DNA of 64,000 nt from Desulforapulum autotrophicum (GTDB taxonomy: Bacteria > Desulfobacterota > Desulfobacteria > Desulfobacterales > Desulfolunaceae): positions 38,190 through 102,189 of the forward strand of contig DYJE01000015.1 of the NCBI GenBank assembly GCA_020723285.1, in the 5' to 3' direction. A program made the position numbers and the translations under genes. The notes under the pieces are model-generated. The model was not told the DNA's origin, did no database searches, and worked only from the letters and a program-made list of their open reading frames with translations. Every line of letters begins with the position of its first letter. The first letter of the stretch is position 1. Positions 52,715 through 62,370 of the stretch are shown in pieces.

Positions 52715-53692
52715 ATGAACGACAAAACCCTGCTCATTATGGCCGAACTTGAGGATAACAACCTGAAACCGGTGACCTTCGACCTGGTTGCCGCCGCCCT
52801 GAAAATGACCGGCGGTGCGACCCGCAGCATCCTGATGGCCGTGACCGGAACGTCACCGGACGCCGCGGCCTCTGAGGCTGCAAGCCGTACAGGCATCGAT
52901 GTCCTTGCGGTCACCGTCACCGCATCCATCACCAGCGACATCCGGAAACAGGCCGCCGCTTTCGTCGCCGGAGAATTCGCCCCGTCCTACATCCTCTGCC
53001 CTCACTCTGCGGAAGGCACGGATTACGCCCCGGCCCTCGCCGTGCGGCTCAACGCCGCCTGCATCAGTGCCGTCAGCGGCGTGGTGATCGATGTCGACGG
53101 AAATCTACTTTTTTCCCGGAGCATCTGCGGCGGCCAGTTCAATGCCTTGATAAAACCCGCCACTTCCCCTGCCGTCATCATGATTCAGCCCGGCGCGTTC
53201 CAGGTTCAGGCTTACGAAGGGACCGCCGGTGCGGTTGAAACCACAACCTTTGAAGCCGGTCCCGGTGCCCTCCGGATGAACGGCGTGGAAAAAAGCCGGG
53301 AAACGTCATCGGAGCTGGACAAAGCCAAAGTCATCGTGTCCGCCGGCCGGGGCATCGGAGAACCCGGAAACCTCGACGCCATCCGGCGTTTCGCCGCCTT
53401 GTTTCCCGGTTCCGCCGTGGGGGGAAGCCGACCGCTCATCGACATGGGCTGGCTGGAATACCGCCATCAGGTGGGCATCACCGGTGCCACCGTCTCACCT
53501 TCGGTTTACATTGCCTGCGGCATTTCCGGGTCCACCCAGCACATCGCCGGAATGAACGGTTCAGGCTATGTCATCGCCATCAACTCCGATCCCAACGCCG
53601 CCATATTCAATTATTCCGATCTGTGCATCGTGGATGATATCATGGGGTTTATAGAGGCGTTCGAAGATTTCATAAAAAATGGGGAAGGCTGA
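52715..53692 (+). CDS. etfA: Electron transfer flavoprotein alpha subunit
   Basis: A 325-aa ETF alpha subunit. Residues 190-325 hold the FAD domain (SAGRGIGEPGNL, GGSRPLIDMGWLEYRHQVG, YIACGISGSTQH). There is no N-terminal ferredoxin domain, so it is the plain, not the extended, EtfA. GAGGTG lies 3 bases before ATG 52715. Together with EtfB it would receive electrons from the ACAD or similar dehydrogenases. Confidence 0.93.
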   Translation: MNDKTLLIMAELEDNNLKPVTFDLVAAALKMTGGATRSILMAVTGTSPDAAASEAASRTGIDVLAVTVTASITSDIRKQAAAFVAGEFAPSYILCPHSAEGTDYAPALAVRLNAACISAVSGVVIDVDGNLLFSRSICGGQFNALIKPATSPAVIMIQPGAFQVQAYEGTAGAVETTTFEAGPGALRMNGVEKSRETSSELDKAKVIVSAGRGIGEPGNLDAIRRFAALFPGSAVGGSRPLIDMGWLEYRHQVGITGATVSPSVYIACGISGSTQHIAGMNGSGYVIAINSDPNAAIFNYSDLCIVDDIMGFIEAFEDFIKNGEG

Positions 53693-53771
53693 ACGATCGC
53701 TGGACGTCTCTTGACCTTGGCCCGGTCCCAGGCACAGAGCCCGGAACCGCGCGGGTCCATGGACTGGAAGA

Positions 53772-55772
53772 TCAGGGCTTGAGAGCGGCCCGGGCTTCTT
53801 CCAGGGTCTCGAAGATGTGGGGAGAGACGTTTCTCTGTTTCAGGGAGTCGCCCAGTTTCATGCTCATGAACGAGCTGGTGGTGTAACGGGTCACGTCGAT
53901 GTAGAAATCGTCGATGATGCCCTTGACCACATCGAGGTACTCGTCGATGAGTTCCGGGCTGATGTCGAAATTGTCGTAGTTGACCACGGCGTTGACCCGT
54001 TTCCCCAAGGGGGCGAGGATGTTTGCCACCGCCGCTCGGATTTCACGGATTTCATCGGAGGAGCGGATGACCAGGCTCTCGAAATTGACGAAAAACAGGT
54101 TGTTTTCAGCGTCGTAGGACAGGCGGTCGGGAATGGGAACCGACAGGAGTTCGGTTTTGAGTCCCATGGGTCCGGGCTTGAAAATCCTTGAATCCATGAC
54201 GCGGATTTTTTCGGGAATCACGGGCTTGAAATCCATCCGGCCCAAAATGTCCCTTTCAAGATCCACCCCCGGAGCGATTTCCGTCAGAACGAGGCCGTCT
54301 CCGGACAGCTCGAACACGCAGCGCTCGGTGATGTAAAGCACCTTCTTGCCGCCTTGGGCGGCCACGTTGCCTGAAAAAGTGATCTGTTCCACGTCCATCA
54401 GAAATTTTCGGGCCCTGCCTTCGTTCACGATGACGAGAGCCCCGTCTTTCACGGTCACTTCTAAGCCGCCTGCGGTGAACGTTCCCACGAACACCACCTT
54501 CATGGCGTTCTGGCTGATGTTGATGAACCCGCCGCATCCTGCCAGGCGCGGTCCGAATTTGCTGACGTTGAGGTTGCCGAACCGGTCGGCCTGGGCCAGG
54601 CCCAGAAAGCAGACGTCCAGTCCGCCGCCGTCGTAATAGTCGAACTGGTAGGGCTGGTCGATGACGGCGTCCACGTTTGTGGCGGCTCCGAAGCTCAGGC
54701 CCCCAGCGGGAATCCCGCCGATGACGCCGGGCTCCGCCGTGAGGGTCATGTAATCCAGAACCCCTTCTTCCGCAGCCACGCTGGCCACGCCTTCAGGCAT
54801 GCCGATGCCCAGGTTCACCACGCTGTTGGGCACCAGTTCAAAAGCGGCCCGCCGGGCGATGATTTTCCGTTCGTCCAGGTCCATGGGTTTGATGGACGAC
54901 ACCGGAACCCTGAATTCTCCGGCAAAGGCCGGGCTGTAGTCGGTGTCAAAGGTCTGGAGGTGGTATTCCGGGCGGCTGGCCACCACCACACAGTCCACCA
55001 TGATGCCGGGAATTTTCACCGCCCGCTGGGGAAGCGCCCCGCGTCCGGCCATGCGCTCAACCTGGACAATGACCAGTCCCCCGCTGTTCTTCGCCGCAAT
55101 GGCCAGAGACAGGCTTTCAAGGGTCAGGGCCTCTTTTTCCATGGTGATGTTGCCGTCGGTGTCCGCCGTGGTTCCCCGGATGATGGCCACGTCGATCTTC
55201 TGGGTTTTGTAGGCCAGATATTCCTGGCCGTCAAAGGTGATCAGCTCCACCAGGTCTTCGGTGGTCCGTTCGTTGATCTTGCCCCCTTCGATCCGGGGGT
55301 CCACGAAGGTTCCGAGACCCACCTGGGAGATGGTTCGGGGTTTGTGGGCTCCCGCGTCCCGCAGCATGTGGGCGAGACAGCCCTGGGGAAGGTTGTAGGC
55401 CTCGATTTTATTCTGAATGGCCAGGGCCTGCATCTTGGGAACAAGGCCCCAGTGTCCGCCTATGACCCGCTTGATCAGGCCCTCGTGTGCCAGGTGATTG
55501 ACGCCCCGGTCCACACCGTCGCCCTGTCCCGCAGCGAAGTAAAGCGTCAGGTCCCTGGGGTTTCCTGTTTCGAGAAACCGCCGCTCAAGGGCGATGGCAA
55601 TTTCTTCTGCAAACCCGCTGCCCACGAAACCGCCGGTGGCGATGACGTCGCCGTTTTTAATGACGGCCACGGCCTGTTCCGCCGAAACCTGTTTGTTTTT
55701 ATGGAGGGACCCGGTTCCGAACCCGGTGTTCAACGGATGAAACAGCGCTTTTTTACTCATGATACCCATCAT
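53772..55772 (-). CDS. Fused alpha-beta CoA-transferase (propionate/acetyl-CoA type) with C-terminal extension
   Basis: A 666-aa family I CoA-transferase in which both subunit halves are one chain, the second half starting near residue 300. The catalytic Glu sits in [16 protein letters not shown]. Residues about 515-660 are an extension beyond the core and I do not recognise its fold. The enzyme would move CoA between acids such as acetate and longer ones and so replace an acyl-CoA synthetase. ATG 55772 overlaps the sigma54-activator stop; ATG 55769 or 55760 are alternatives. Confidence 0.88.
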   Translation of the reverse strand: MMGIMSKKALFHPLNTGFGTGSLHKNKQVSAEQAVAVIKNGDVIATGGFVGSGFAEEIAIALERRFLETGNPRDLTLYFAAGQGDGVDRGVNHLAHEGLIKRVIGGHWGLVPKMQALAIQNKIEAYNLPQGCLAHMLRDAGAHKPRTISQVGLGTFVDPRIEGGKINERTTEDLVELITFDGQEYLAYKTQKIDVAIIRGTTADTDGNITMEKEALTLESLSLAIAAKNSGGLVIVQVERMAGRGALPQRAVKIPGIMVDCVVVASRPEYHLQTFDTDYSPAFAGEFRVPVSSIKPMDLDERKIIARRAAFELVPNSVVNLGIGMPEGVASVAAEEGVLDYMTLTAEPGVIGGIPAGGLSFGAATNVDAVIDQPYQFDYYDGGGLDVCFLGLAQADRFGNLNVSKFGPRLAGCGGFINISQNAMKVVFVGTFTAGGLEVTVKDGALVIVNEGRARKFLMDVEQITFSGNVAAQGGKKVLYITERCVFELSGDGLVLTEIAPGVDLERDILGRMDFKPVIPEKIRVMDSRIFKPGPMGLKTELLSVPIPDRLSYDAENNLFFVNFESLVIRSSDEIREIRAAVANILAPLGKRVNAVVNYDNFDISPELIDEYLDVVKGIIDDFYIDVTRYTTSSFMSMKLGDSLKQRNVSPHIFETLEEARAALKP

Positions 55773-56890
55773 TCCCCTTCGTCGTCATCGTTCCAGAGTT
55801 CATTGTCCGGCAGGAGATTCATTTTCTTGATTTTCTCCACCAGGGTGGTGCGCTTCATCTTCAGCATTTCCGCCGCTTTGGCTTTGACCCAGTGGGTTTT
55901 GTTCAGCGCGTGGAGGATGAGTTTTTTCTGATGCTCTTCCACCGCCTCGTTGAAGCCCATGCCGTTTTCAAAAAAATCGTCAAGAGAGGGTGCAAAGTCC
56001 AAGGTTTCCGGCTCTAAACCTGAAATGTAATCGGGAAGATCATCCAGTGCAACCGTTTCTTTTTCCACCAGCACGGAAATCCGTTCCATCATGTTCTCCA
56101 GTTCCCGGACATTGCCCTGCCAGTCGTAGCGGCAAAGCGCCGCCATGGCGTCCTGTGAAAAACGTTTGATGCCCCAGCTGTTTTTTTCATCCAGTTTCCG
56201 GATGAAATACTCAACCAGGAGGGGAATGTCCTTTTTTCTGTCCCTCAGAGCCGGGACGGTGATGGGGATCACGTTCAGGCGGTAATACAGGTCCTCTCTG
56301 AAGACGTTCTCCCGGATGGCTTTTTTCAGATCCTTGTTCGTCGCGGAGATGATGCGGACATTGACATGGATGGATTTGGTGCCCCCCACCCGTTCGAAAC
56401 ACATTTCCTGAAGAACACGGAGGAGCTTCACCTGGAGATCCGGGCTCATGTCGCCGATTTCATCGAGGAAAATCGTTCCGCCGTCCGCCAGTTCGAACCG
56501 TCCCATGCGTGTCCGATGGGCTCCGGTGAACGCGCCCTTCTCATGGCCGAACAGCTCGCTTTCCAGCAGCTCCCTGGGAATGGCACCGCAGTTGATGGTG
56601 ATCATGGGGGCGTTCCTTCGGGGGCTGTTGGCATGGATGGCCCGGGCGATCAGCTCTTTGCCCGTACCGCTTTCACCGGTGATGAGAACGGTGCTGTCCG
56701 TTCCGCTGACCCGTGAAACGATGGATGAGATCTTTTTTATCGCCTCGCTTTCGCCGATGAAATCGCCGAAAAAAAACGGCGAATCCGATCTGTCCGGCGA
56801 AAGTGTTTTTTCATCTTCCGGGCTGTTTCCATTTGGATCGGGAAAAAACGTCATAGAATCATGCTCTCCCGCGTAGTGAACCTGCGTCAT
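55769..56890 (-). CDS. Sigma54-dependent activator without receiver domain
   Basis: A 373-aa enhancer-binding protein: short N-terminal region of about 45 residues, AAA+ domain (Walker [15 protein letters not shown] loop for sigma54 contact, DEIGDM Walker B region) and a C-terminal Fis-type helix-turn-helix. With no receiver or sensor domain it must be controlled by a partner. It is coupled to the CoA-transferase gene by a 4-base overlap, so it may regulate that gene set. GAGGG lies 5 bases before the ATG. Confidence 0.92.
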   Translation of the reverse strand: MTQVHYAGEHDSMTFFPDPNGNSPEDEKTLSPDRSDSPFFFGDFIGESEAIKKISSIVSRVSGTDSTVLITGESGTGKELIARAIHANSPRRNAPMITINCGAIPRELLESELFGHEKGAFTGAHRTRMGRFELADGGTIFLDEIGDMSPDLQVKLLRVLQEMCFERVGGTKSIHVNVRIISATNKDLKKAIRENVFREDLYYRLNVIPITVPALRDRKKDIPLLVEYFIRKLDEKNSWGIKRFSQDAMAALCRYDWQGNVRELENMMERISVLVEKETVALDDLPDYISGLEPETLDFAPSLDDFFENGMGFNEAVEEHQKKLILHALNKTHWVKAKAAEMLKMKRTTLVEKIKKMNLLPDNELWNDDDEGE

Positions 56891-56938
56891 AATGCCCTCA
56901 CGCCTGAATTCCGTGGAATGGCTTCGAAAAAAAGCCAG

Positions 56939-56958
56939 AGGCCGGAATGCCCCGGCCT
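56939..56958 (-). terminator. Terminator of cheY
   Basis: AGGCCGG / CCGGCCT with a 6-nt loop; on the minus strand it is followed by CTGGC and seven U. It is about 90 bases past the cheY stop and 49 bases upstream of the sigma54-activator start. Confidence 0.7.
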
Positions 56959-57049
56959 TTTTGAAAAGTTCCGTATTGTTCGGTTGAGATGGAGTCGTGG
57001 GGCCGTCCGGTCAGCCAGCCTATGAAGGGCCGAACAAACGGATAATCCT

Positions 57050-57424
57050 TTAATCCAATATTTTATCAAGTTTTTCTGCGATGGCTTCCGCCGTGAAGGG
57101 TTTGACCACGTAGTTGGACACTCCGGCCTGAACCGCTTCGATGACATTCTGTTTCTGGGCCTCCGCCGTGACCATCAGAAAGGGCACCTCTTTGTAGACA
57201 GGGTCCGATCTCACGGTTTTCAACAGATCAAGACCGGTCATCTTGGGCATGTTCCAGTCCGAGATGATCAGGTCATACGTCGTTTTTTTCATTTCCTCAA
57301 GAGCGGTGGTCCCGTCGTCGGCTTCACCGATGTTCGTGTACCCGAGCTGTTTGAGAATATTTTTCATGATGCGCCGCATGGTGGCGAAATCGTCCACAAC
57401 GAGAATTTTTATCGCATTGTTCAT
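57050..57424 (-). CDS. cheY: CheY-like single-domain response regulator
   Basis: A 124-aa receiver: VVDDFATMR start, phosphoacceptor Asp in IISDWNMPKMTG, Thr in MVTAEAQ and Lys in VVKPFTAE. It matches flagellar-type CheY in length and sequence. It lies downstream of cheX on the same strand and has its own terminator. Confidence 0.93.
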   Translation of the reverse strand: MNNAIKILVVDDFATMRRIMKNILKQLGYTNIGEADDGTTALEEMKKTTYDLIISDWNMPKMTGLDLLKTVRSDPVYKEVPFLMVTAEAQKQNVIEAVQAGVSNYVVKPFTAEAIAEKLDKILD

Positions 57425-57532
57425 AGCTCAATCCCCTCATATTCCGAATAGCTCATGGTGAATAAGCGGAAATAATCGTCATCGTCATAATCAACGCATG
57501 GGAATGCCGTCTGAAACCGGCTGTCCGGCATG

Positions 57533-57994
57533 TCACGATTCAAGGCACACCTCGATGGTAAAGCTGCCCCCTTCGGTGGTGAAGGGGATGGCGATTTTTG
57601 GACCGTCCGTATAATGGGTCACACAGTGTCCCTGGCCGCTGATCACCGTGGGAATCGCCGCATGAAACAGGCGGCCCAGTTCTTCCAGCTCCCGCCGGGC
57701 CTGACCCGAGATCATGTTGACCAGCTCGCCCACCGCATCGGACACTTCGTGGTTCAGCTCTGTCATTTCTTCGCCGAACATGTTGGATACGATTTTAAGG
57801 ATGCTGCCCTGATCAAACGTCACGGCGATGGTTCCGTTGGAATCTCCTGTAAGGCCGATAACCCCGGTGACGTCTCCTTTGGCTTTATCGTCTTTCTTTA
57901 GATAAGGTTTTCCCACCTTGCACTTCACAAAGGCCATGGTGGAAAGGACATTGTTCGTCGCATTGATGAATGGATTGATCAGATTCGCGTCCAT
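57533..57994 (-). CDS. cheX: CheX-like CheY-phosphate phosphatase
   Basis: A 153-aa CheC/CheX-family protein. The family active-site motif is present as AVGELVNMISGQARRELE, with the Glu and Asn needed for dephosphorylation. It would remove phosphate from CheY, whose gene follows on the same strand 108 bases away. The start is ATG 57994 with a weak AAAGGA upstream. Confidence 0.85.
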   Translation of the reverse strand: MDANLINPFINATNNVLSTMAFVKCKVGKPYLKKDDKAKGDVTGVIGLTGDSNGTIAVTFDQGSILKIVSNMFGEEMTELNHEVSDAVGELVNMISGQARRELEELGRLFHAAIPTVISGQGHCVTHYTDGPKIAIPFTTEGGSFTIEVCLES

Positions 57995-58040
57995 TTATGA
58001 ATCGCCGTCCTTTCGAGTCTTAATATGTAATGAAACCCTT

Positions 58041-58391
58041 TCAGACGCTGTCCGAATCGGGCGAATTGTATCTGACGATATTTTTCAGATGGGTGTATGT
58101 GTCAAGGTCCACGGAATCGAAGTAAATGGCGTAACCCTCCCCGCTGGATCTCACCACGCGACCTTCCATGCTGAGAAGCATGTCTTCCTCAAGTCCCTGA
58201 AGCCTGATGGTCACCTGGCAGACTTTGTGTTCGTCCGGCACCCGGTCGGTCTTGATGAACACACCCCTCAGGCTCAGATCCCGGGAGCTTCCTTTGTAGT
58301 GGGTTTCCACCCCCTCCACCGTTACGGAAACATCCGTCTCGAACTCAACCCGAATTCCTTTCCGACGTTCCTGACCCTGCTGCTTCTCCAT
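58041..58391 (-). CDS. PilZ-domain protein
   Basis: A 116-aa single PilZ domain. The c-di-GMP signature is ERRKGIR at the start and DLSLRGVFI (D/N-x-S-x-x-G) later. It is 46 bases upstream of cheX on the same strand. It may link c-di-GMP to motility or chemotaxis output. GGAG lies 7 bases before the ATG. Confidence 0.85.
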   Translation of the reverse strand: MEKQQGQERRKGIRVEFETDVSVTVEGVETHYKGSSRDLSLRGVFIKTDRVPDEHKVCQVTIRLQGLEEDMLLSMEGRVVRSSGEGYAIYFDSVDLDTYTHLKNIVRYNSPDSDSV

Positions 58392-58435
58392 ACGAATACT
58401 CCACAGGTTAACGATTGATGGGCACGTCTCCGAGG

Positions 58436-58999
58436 TCAGGCGTCACCGCCCCCGGAGGCCCTGATCTGTCTTCTCTGCTGGCTGAACGTATACTGGACAA
58501 GGCGTTCCATCTCATCATCGCTCAGATCGACGAACCGGATCCCGGTCTGAAAGAAGGTCCCGTCCCTTTTTTTCATTTCAACCGACCTGACCACACGCCC
58601 GAGTGTTTCAAAACGTCCGAACGGAAAACCGGGAAGTGCGATGGACAGTTTCATCATGACGCCTTCGGCGAGGTTTTCAGAGAGAAGGAGGCTGATGCCT
58701 GATCCGCTGATATCTATGGTGTCACATACGTCAATTTCACGGACGCCCGATTCCTTGTCTTCCATTTTTTCGAGAATGCGGTCCAGTTTCTCTTCAATAT
58801 GATGAAGAACGGTGACAAGCGACGACAGAACCGTGCCCACAGAACCTTCCGATCCCGCCGCTATATCTCCCGAACCGGGAATATCGAGGGTTTTCCTGAC
58901 GTAAACACGCTTTCCGTCTTCGATGACCACGGCGCGTGTTTTCGCCGTTACGCACGCTCTGTAATGATTCCTGTCTTTCAGGCTCGAAGTGTCGCTCAT
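58436..58999 (-). CDS. PilZ-like protein with N-terminal extension
   Basis: A 187-aa protein. A weakly conserved N-terminal 85 residues with a helical segment (HHIEEKLDRILEKMED) precede a PilZ-like domain (DISGSGISLLLSENLAEG, LGRVVRSVE, FQTGIRFVDLSDDEMERLVQYTF). The RxxxR arm of canonical PilZ is not clear, so c-di-GMP binding is uncertain. It is 44 bases from the next PilZ gene. Confidence 0.72.
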   Translation of the reverse strand: MSDTSSLKDRNHYRACVTAKTRAVVIEDGKRVYVRKTLDIPGSGDIAAGSEGSVGTVLSSLVTVLHHIEEKLDRILEKMEDKESGVREIDVCDTIDISGSGISLLLSENLAEGVMMKLSIALPGFPFGRFETLGRVVRSVEMKKRDGTFFQTGIRFVDLSDDEMERLVQYTFSQQRRQIRASGGGDA

Positions 59000-59168
59000 T
59001 TTATATGAAGGTCTCGCTTGATGGAATCCGGTGTTTTTAAGACCAGGAGCACGGTGTTATTTTTTCGTTTGGAATATGCTTGCGTGAATGATCATGTCAA
59101 AAACCGGAAAAATTATAACATCGGAAGCACCCTGTGTAAACACGTAATAACAGGTCGTAAATCATCGG

Positions 59169-60680
59169 TCACAAAAACTCCCACCGTCCGTCGTCCACAA
59201 GCCGGACAAAGGCGTTCACCACCCGAGGGTCGAACTGGGCTCCGGACCCTTCCTTGATGATGGTCATCACCCGGTCAAGATCCAGCTTTTTCCTGTAGGC
59301 CCTGTCCGAGGCCATGGCGTCATAGGCGTCGGCCACGGACATGATCCGGGCGAGAAAGGGAATGGCCACCCCTTTCAGTCTGTCCGGATAGCCTGTGCCG
59401 TCGAACCTTTCATGGTGGTGTCGGATGATCTGGGTTTCCCGATCCCAGAGGCCGAGCTGGCTGACGATCATCGCGCCGATGGCGGGATGCTCCTTGATGA
59501 CTTCAAATTCTTCGTCGGTGAGCCGGCCCGGCTTCAGGAGGATATTGTCCCTGATGCCGATTTTTCCGATATCATGAAGCCGTCCCGCGAAATTGAGAAG
59601 GTTCAGCTCCTCTTCGCTGCATCCCATTTCCCGTCCGATGGCCACAGCCATGTCCGCCACGCGGTTGGAATGCTCCTTGGTGTATGCGTCTCTGGCTTCC
59701 ACGGCCTTGACGAAGGCCCTCAGGGTGGCGAAGAGGTTTTCCGAAATGGTTTCATAAAGGGCGATGTTTTCCGCGGTGTCCGCCGCCTTCTGGGCCATGA
59801 ACGACAGGTAATAGAGGTCTTTTTCGTTGAAACGGTAGGGGTTTTCATCCACAAAGGCAGCCACCACCCCGAACACCTTTTCCCGAATTTTAAGGGGAAC
59901 GATCATGGCGGACTCCACGGTGTCCGGCAATCCGCGTTTCCCGCCGTTGCAGTCGCTGATCAGAAGGGGTATGCCGTCTTCCACGATCTCCACCACCAGA
60001 TTTTCAACCGATTTGTCCACGCTCTGGGCGTCTCCGTTTCGTTTTGCGGAGTACGTCACCTGAAACGGCGGTTCTTTCACCGAACTGATGATGAAAAGGC
60101 GGGCCACGTCGGCATGGGTCACTTCACGTGTCAGTTCCACGATCCGGGAGAACAGCTCCCGGCTGGAGTTCACCTGCTCGAAATCGTTCATGATCCGGTT
60201 CAGGTGGTTCAGCTCGTCCACCTTTTCGATCAGTTCGTTGTTCAGCGCTTCGATGCGCTGCTTGCTGGCCAGTTCCTTTTTGAGAAGAAGGTTGTCCACG
60301 AAAACCTGGCGCTGTCTGAGGACCCGCCTCACGCACAGCTCCATCTGATCCAGGTTCACCGGCTTGATGAGGAAGTCCACCACACCGTTTTTCAGCGTGT
60401 TGATGGTGTTTTCAAGGGACGGATAGCCGGTCATGACGATCACGGGGATGGTCATGTCCTTTTCACGGATATGTTCCGCCAGCTCCAGGCCGTCCATGCC
60501 GGGCATGTTGATGTCGGTGAAGCAGCAGTCCACATCGTTTGCGGAGAGAACGTCAAGGGCTTCACGGCCGTTTCCCGCCGTGATGACGTGATAGTTTTTC
60601 TGGGTGAAATATTCGCTGGCGACTTCGAGGATGCTTTCTTCGTCATCGACAAACAATATGGTTGTTTTTTGCTGGCTCAT
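59169..60680 (-). CDS. Response regulator with GAF and HD-GYP domains
   Basis: A 503-aa regulator: receiver (Asp in CCFTDINMPGMDG), a coiled-coil linker, a GAF-type domain (about 170-300) and an HD-GYP phosphodiesterase with LHDIGKIGIRDNILLKPG and HHHERFDGTGYP. It would hydrolyse c-di-GMP under control of phosphorylation. Start ATG 60680 has GGA upstream; the reading to 60743 has no family similarity. It lies upstream of the PilZ genes on the same strand. Confidence 0.92.
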   Translation of the reverse strand: MSQQKTTILFVDDEESILEVASEYFTQKNYHVITAGNGREALDVLSANDVDCCFTDINMPGMDGLELAEHIREKDMTIPVIVMTGYPSLENTINTLKNGVVDFLIKPVNLDQMELCVRRVLRQRQVFVDNLLLKKELASKQRIEALNNELIEKVDELNHLNRIMNDFEQVNSSRELFSRIVELTREVTHADVARLFIISSVKEPPFQVTYSAKRNGDAQSVDKSVENLVVEIVEDGIPLLISDCNGGKRGLPDTVESAMIVPLKIREKVFGVVAAFVDENPYRFNEKDLYYLSFMAQKAADTAENIALYETISENLFATLRAFVKAVEARDAYTKEHSNRVADMAVAIGREMGCSEEELNLLNFAGRLHDIGKIGIRDNILLKPGRLTDEEFEVIKEHPAIGAMIVSQLGLWDRETQIIRHHHERFDGTGYPDRLKGVAIPFLARIMSVADAYDAMASDRAYRKKLDLDRVMTIIKEGSGAQFDPRVVNAFVRLVDDGRWEFL

Positions 60681-60953
60681 AACAGAATCCGACAGTTTGT
60701 TTTTCTGATGATCACTAAATAATAACTGCATGTTGAACGGCAATAAATCGTGATTGTGAATACCCTGGGATGGTGTTTTACGCGATTGATTTTTTTGTCA
60801 GAAGCAGAGTCAATCTGAACTTACAATGATGTCGACAATGTTAAAACATTTTCCCTGATATTGCAAAAAGAAAGTGGATCGTCTAAAAGAATTCAAGGCT
60901 TAAACACTCATGAACAGGCTGTTTTCAACCTTTCGGGTTTTCGAGGATATCAG

Positions 60954-62318
60954 GTGATTCCTATCGTTCTCCACCATGCCATCGTTCTTTCCGGGATTCC
61001 CCCGGAGCTGGCGGATCATCTCAAAAAGGAGCTGACGCTTCCCAACCCGGTTTTCCAGGACAACGAAAAACAGGGGCGCTGGAACAAAGGGGTTCCCAAA
61101 TACCTTGAATTTTTTAAAGAAAACGGGGATGAGCTTGAAATTCCAAGGGGTTTCATGCGCCACCTTATTACGCTTATGAATGCACGCGGTCTGCCGTTCG
61201 AGATTGTGGATCAGCGGCGGCGTTTGCCGGAGGTTTCCTTTACGTTTCTCGGGGATCTCAAGCCCTACCAGGAAAATGCCTGCGCCGACATCCTCAAAAA
61301 GCATTTCGCCGTGCTCACCGCCCCCACGGGTTCAGGGAAAACGGTGATGATGCTCAACATCGTCGCCAAACGGCGGCAACCCACCCTGATTCTCGTTCAC
61401 ACCAAGGAGCTTGCGGCCCAGTGGGTGAACCGCATCGAAACGTTTCTGGGGATTCCGGCGGCCGAGCAGGGTTTCATCGGCGGTGGCCGGTTTTCCCTGG
61501 GGTCGCAGATCACCGTGGCCATGGTTCAGACCCTTTACAAGCACACGGCCGAGGTGGCACCCCATATCGGCAATCTGGTGGTGGACGAATGCCACCGGGC
61601 ACCCAGCCGGACTTTCCATGAAGCCGTGTCGGCCTTTGATTCGTATTACATGACCGGTCTTTCCGCCACGCCGTTTAGAAGGGACCGCCTTTCCAGACTT
61701 ATTTTTCTGTTTCTGGGCGACCGCATCCACGATGTGGACAAAAAAGACCTGGTGGAACAGGGCGATATCCTCAAGGCCGAAGTGGTTTTCCGGCCCACGG
61801 CGTTTTCATCGCTCACCGATCCCACCCACCAGTACACCCAGCTGATGGCCGAGCTGATCGAAGATCCGGAAAGAAACCGCCTTATCGCAGGGGATATCGC
61901 CCTGGAATCGTCGAAGCACACCGGGGTCTGCCTTGTGCTGTCGGACCGGAAAAGCCACTGCCGGGCCATCCGGGATATCCTTGAGGCCGAACACGGCGTC
62001 ACCGCCGAAATTCTCACCGGCGACCTCAGGGAACAGGAGCGGAAAGACGTTCTCGAACGGCTGAACGATGATCGGATTTCCATTCTCATCGCCACCAGCC
62101 AGCTTCTGGGGGAAGGCTTCGATTCCGATAAACTGGCCACCCTTTTCCTGATTTACCCCATCCGGTTCAAAGGCAGGCTGCTTCAGTACCTTGGCCGGAT
62201 TCTGAGGCCAGGAAAAGAAAAAACGGCGCGGGTTTTCGATTACGTGGACGTGAACATCGGCGTGCTGGAAGCCGCGGCCAGGGCAAGGCACGGCGTTTAC
62301 ATGTCGGGTTCGTCCTGA
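60954..62318 (+). CDS. DEAD/DEAH-box SF2 helicase
   Basis: A 454-aa SF2 helicase: a short N-terminal domain (IPIVLHHAIVLSGIPPELADHL), Walker A TAPTGSGKTVM, the box DECH in VVDECHRAPSRTF, SATPF, and C-terminal motifs LGEGFDSDKL and QYLGRILRPG. It is related to the Ssl2-like helicases seen in restriction and repair settings, but no nuclease domain is present. The start is GTG 60954 because GAGG is 7 bases upstream; the TTG at 60861 has no binding site. The HD protein gene lies 52 bases downstream. Confidence 0.88.
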   Translation: MIPIVLHHAIVLSGIPPELADHLKKELTLPNPVFQDNEKQGRWNKGVPKYLEFFKENGDELEIPRGFMRHLITLMNARGLPFEIVDQRRRLPEVSFTFLGDLKPYQENACADILKKHFAVLTAPTGSGKTVMMLNIVAKRRQPTLILVHTKELAAQWVNRIETFLGIPAAEQGFIGGGRFSLGSQITVAMVQTLYKHTAEVAPHIGNLVVDECHRAPSRTFHEAVSAFDSYYMTGLSATPFRRDRLSRLIFLFLGDRIHDVDKKDLVEQGDILKAEVVFRPTAFSSLTDPTHQYTQLMAELIEDPERNRLIAGDIALESSKHTGVCLVLSDRKSHCRAIRDILEAEHGVTAEILTGDLREQERKDVLERLNDDRISILIATSQLLGEGFDSDKLATLFLIYPIRFKGRLLQYLGRILRPGKEKTARVFDYVDVNIGVLEAAARARHGVYMSGSS

Positions 62319-62370
62319 CAAGGGGGCAGAGCGTCCCTGACAGGTCATTCATAAAAAAGGTTGATGCAGC

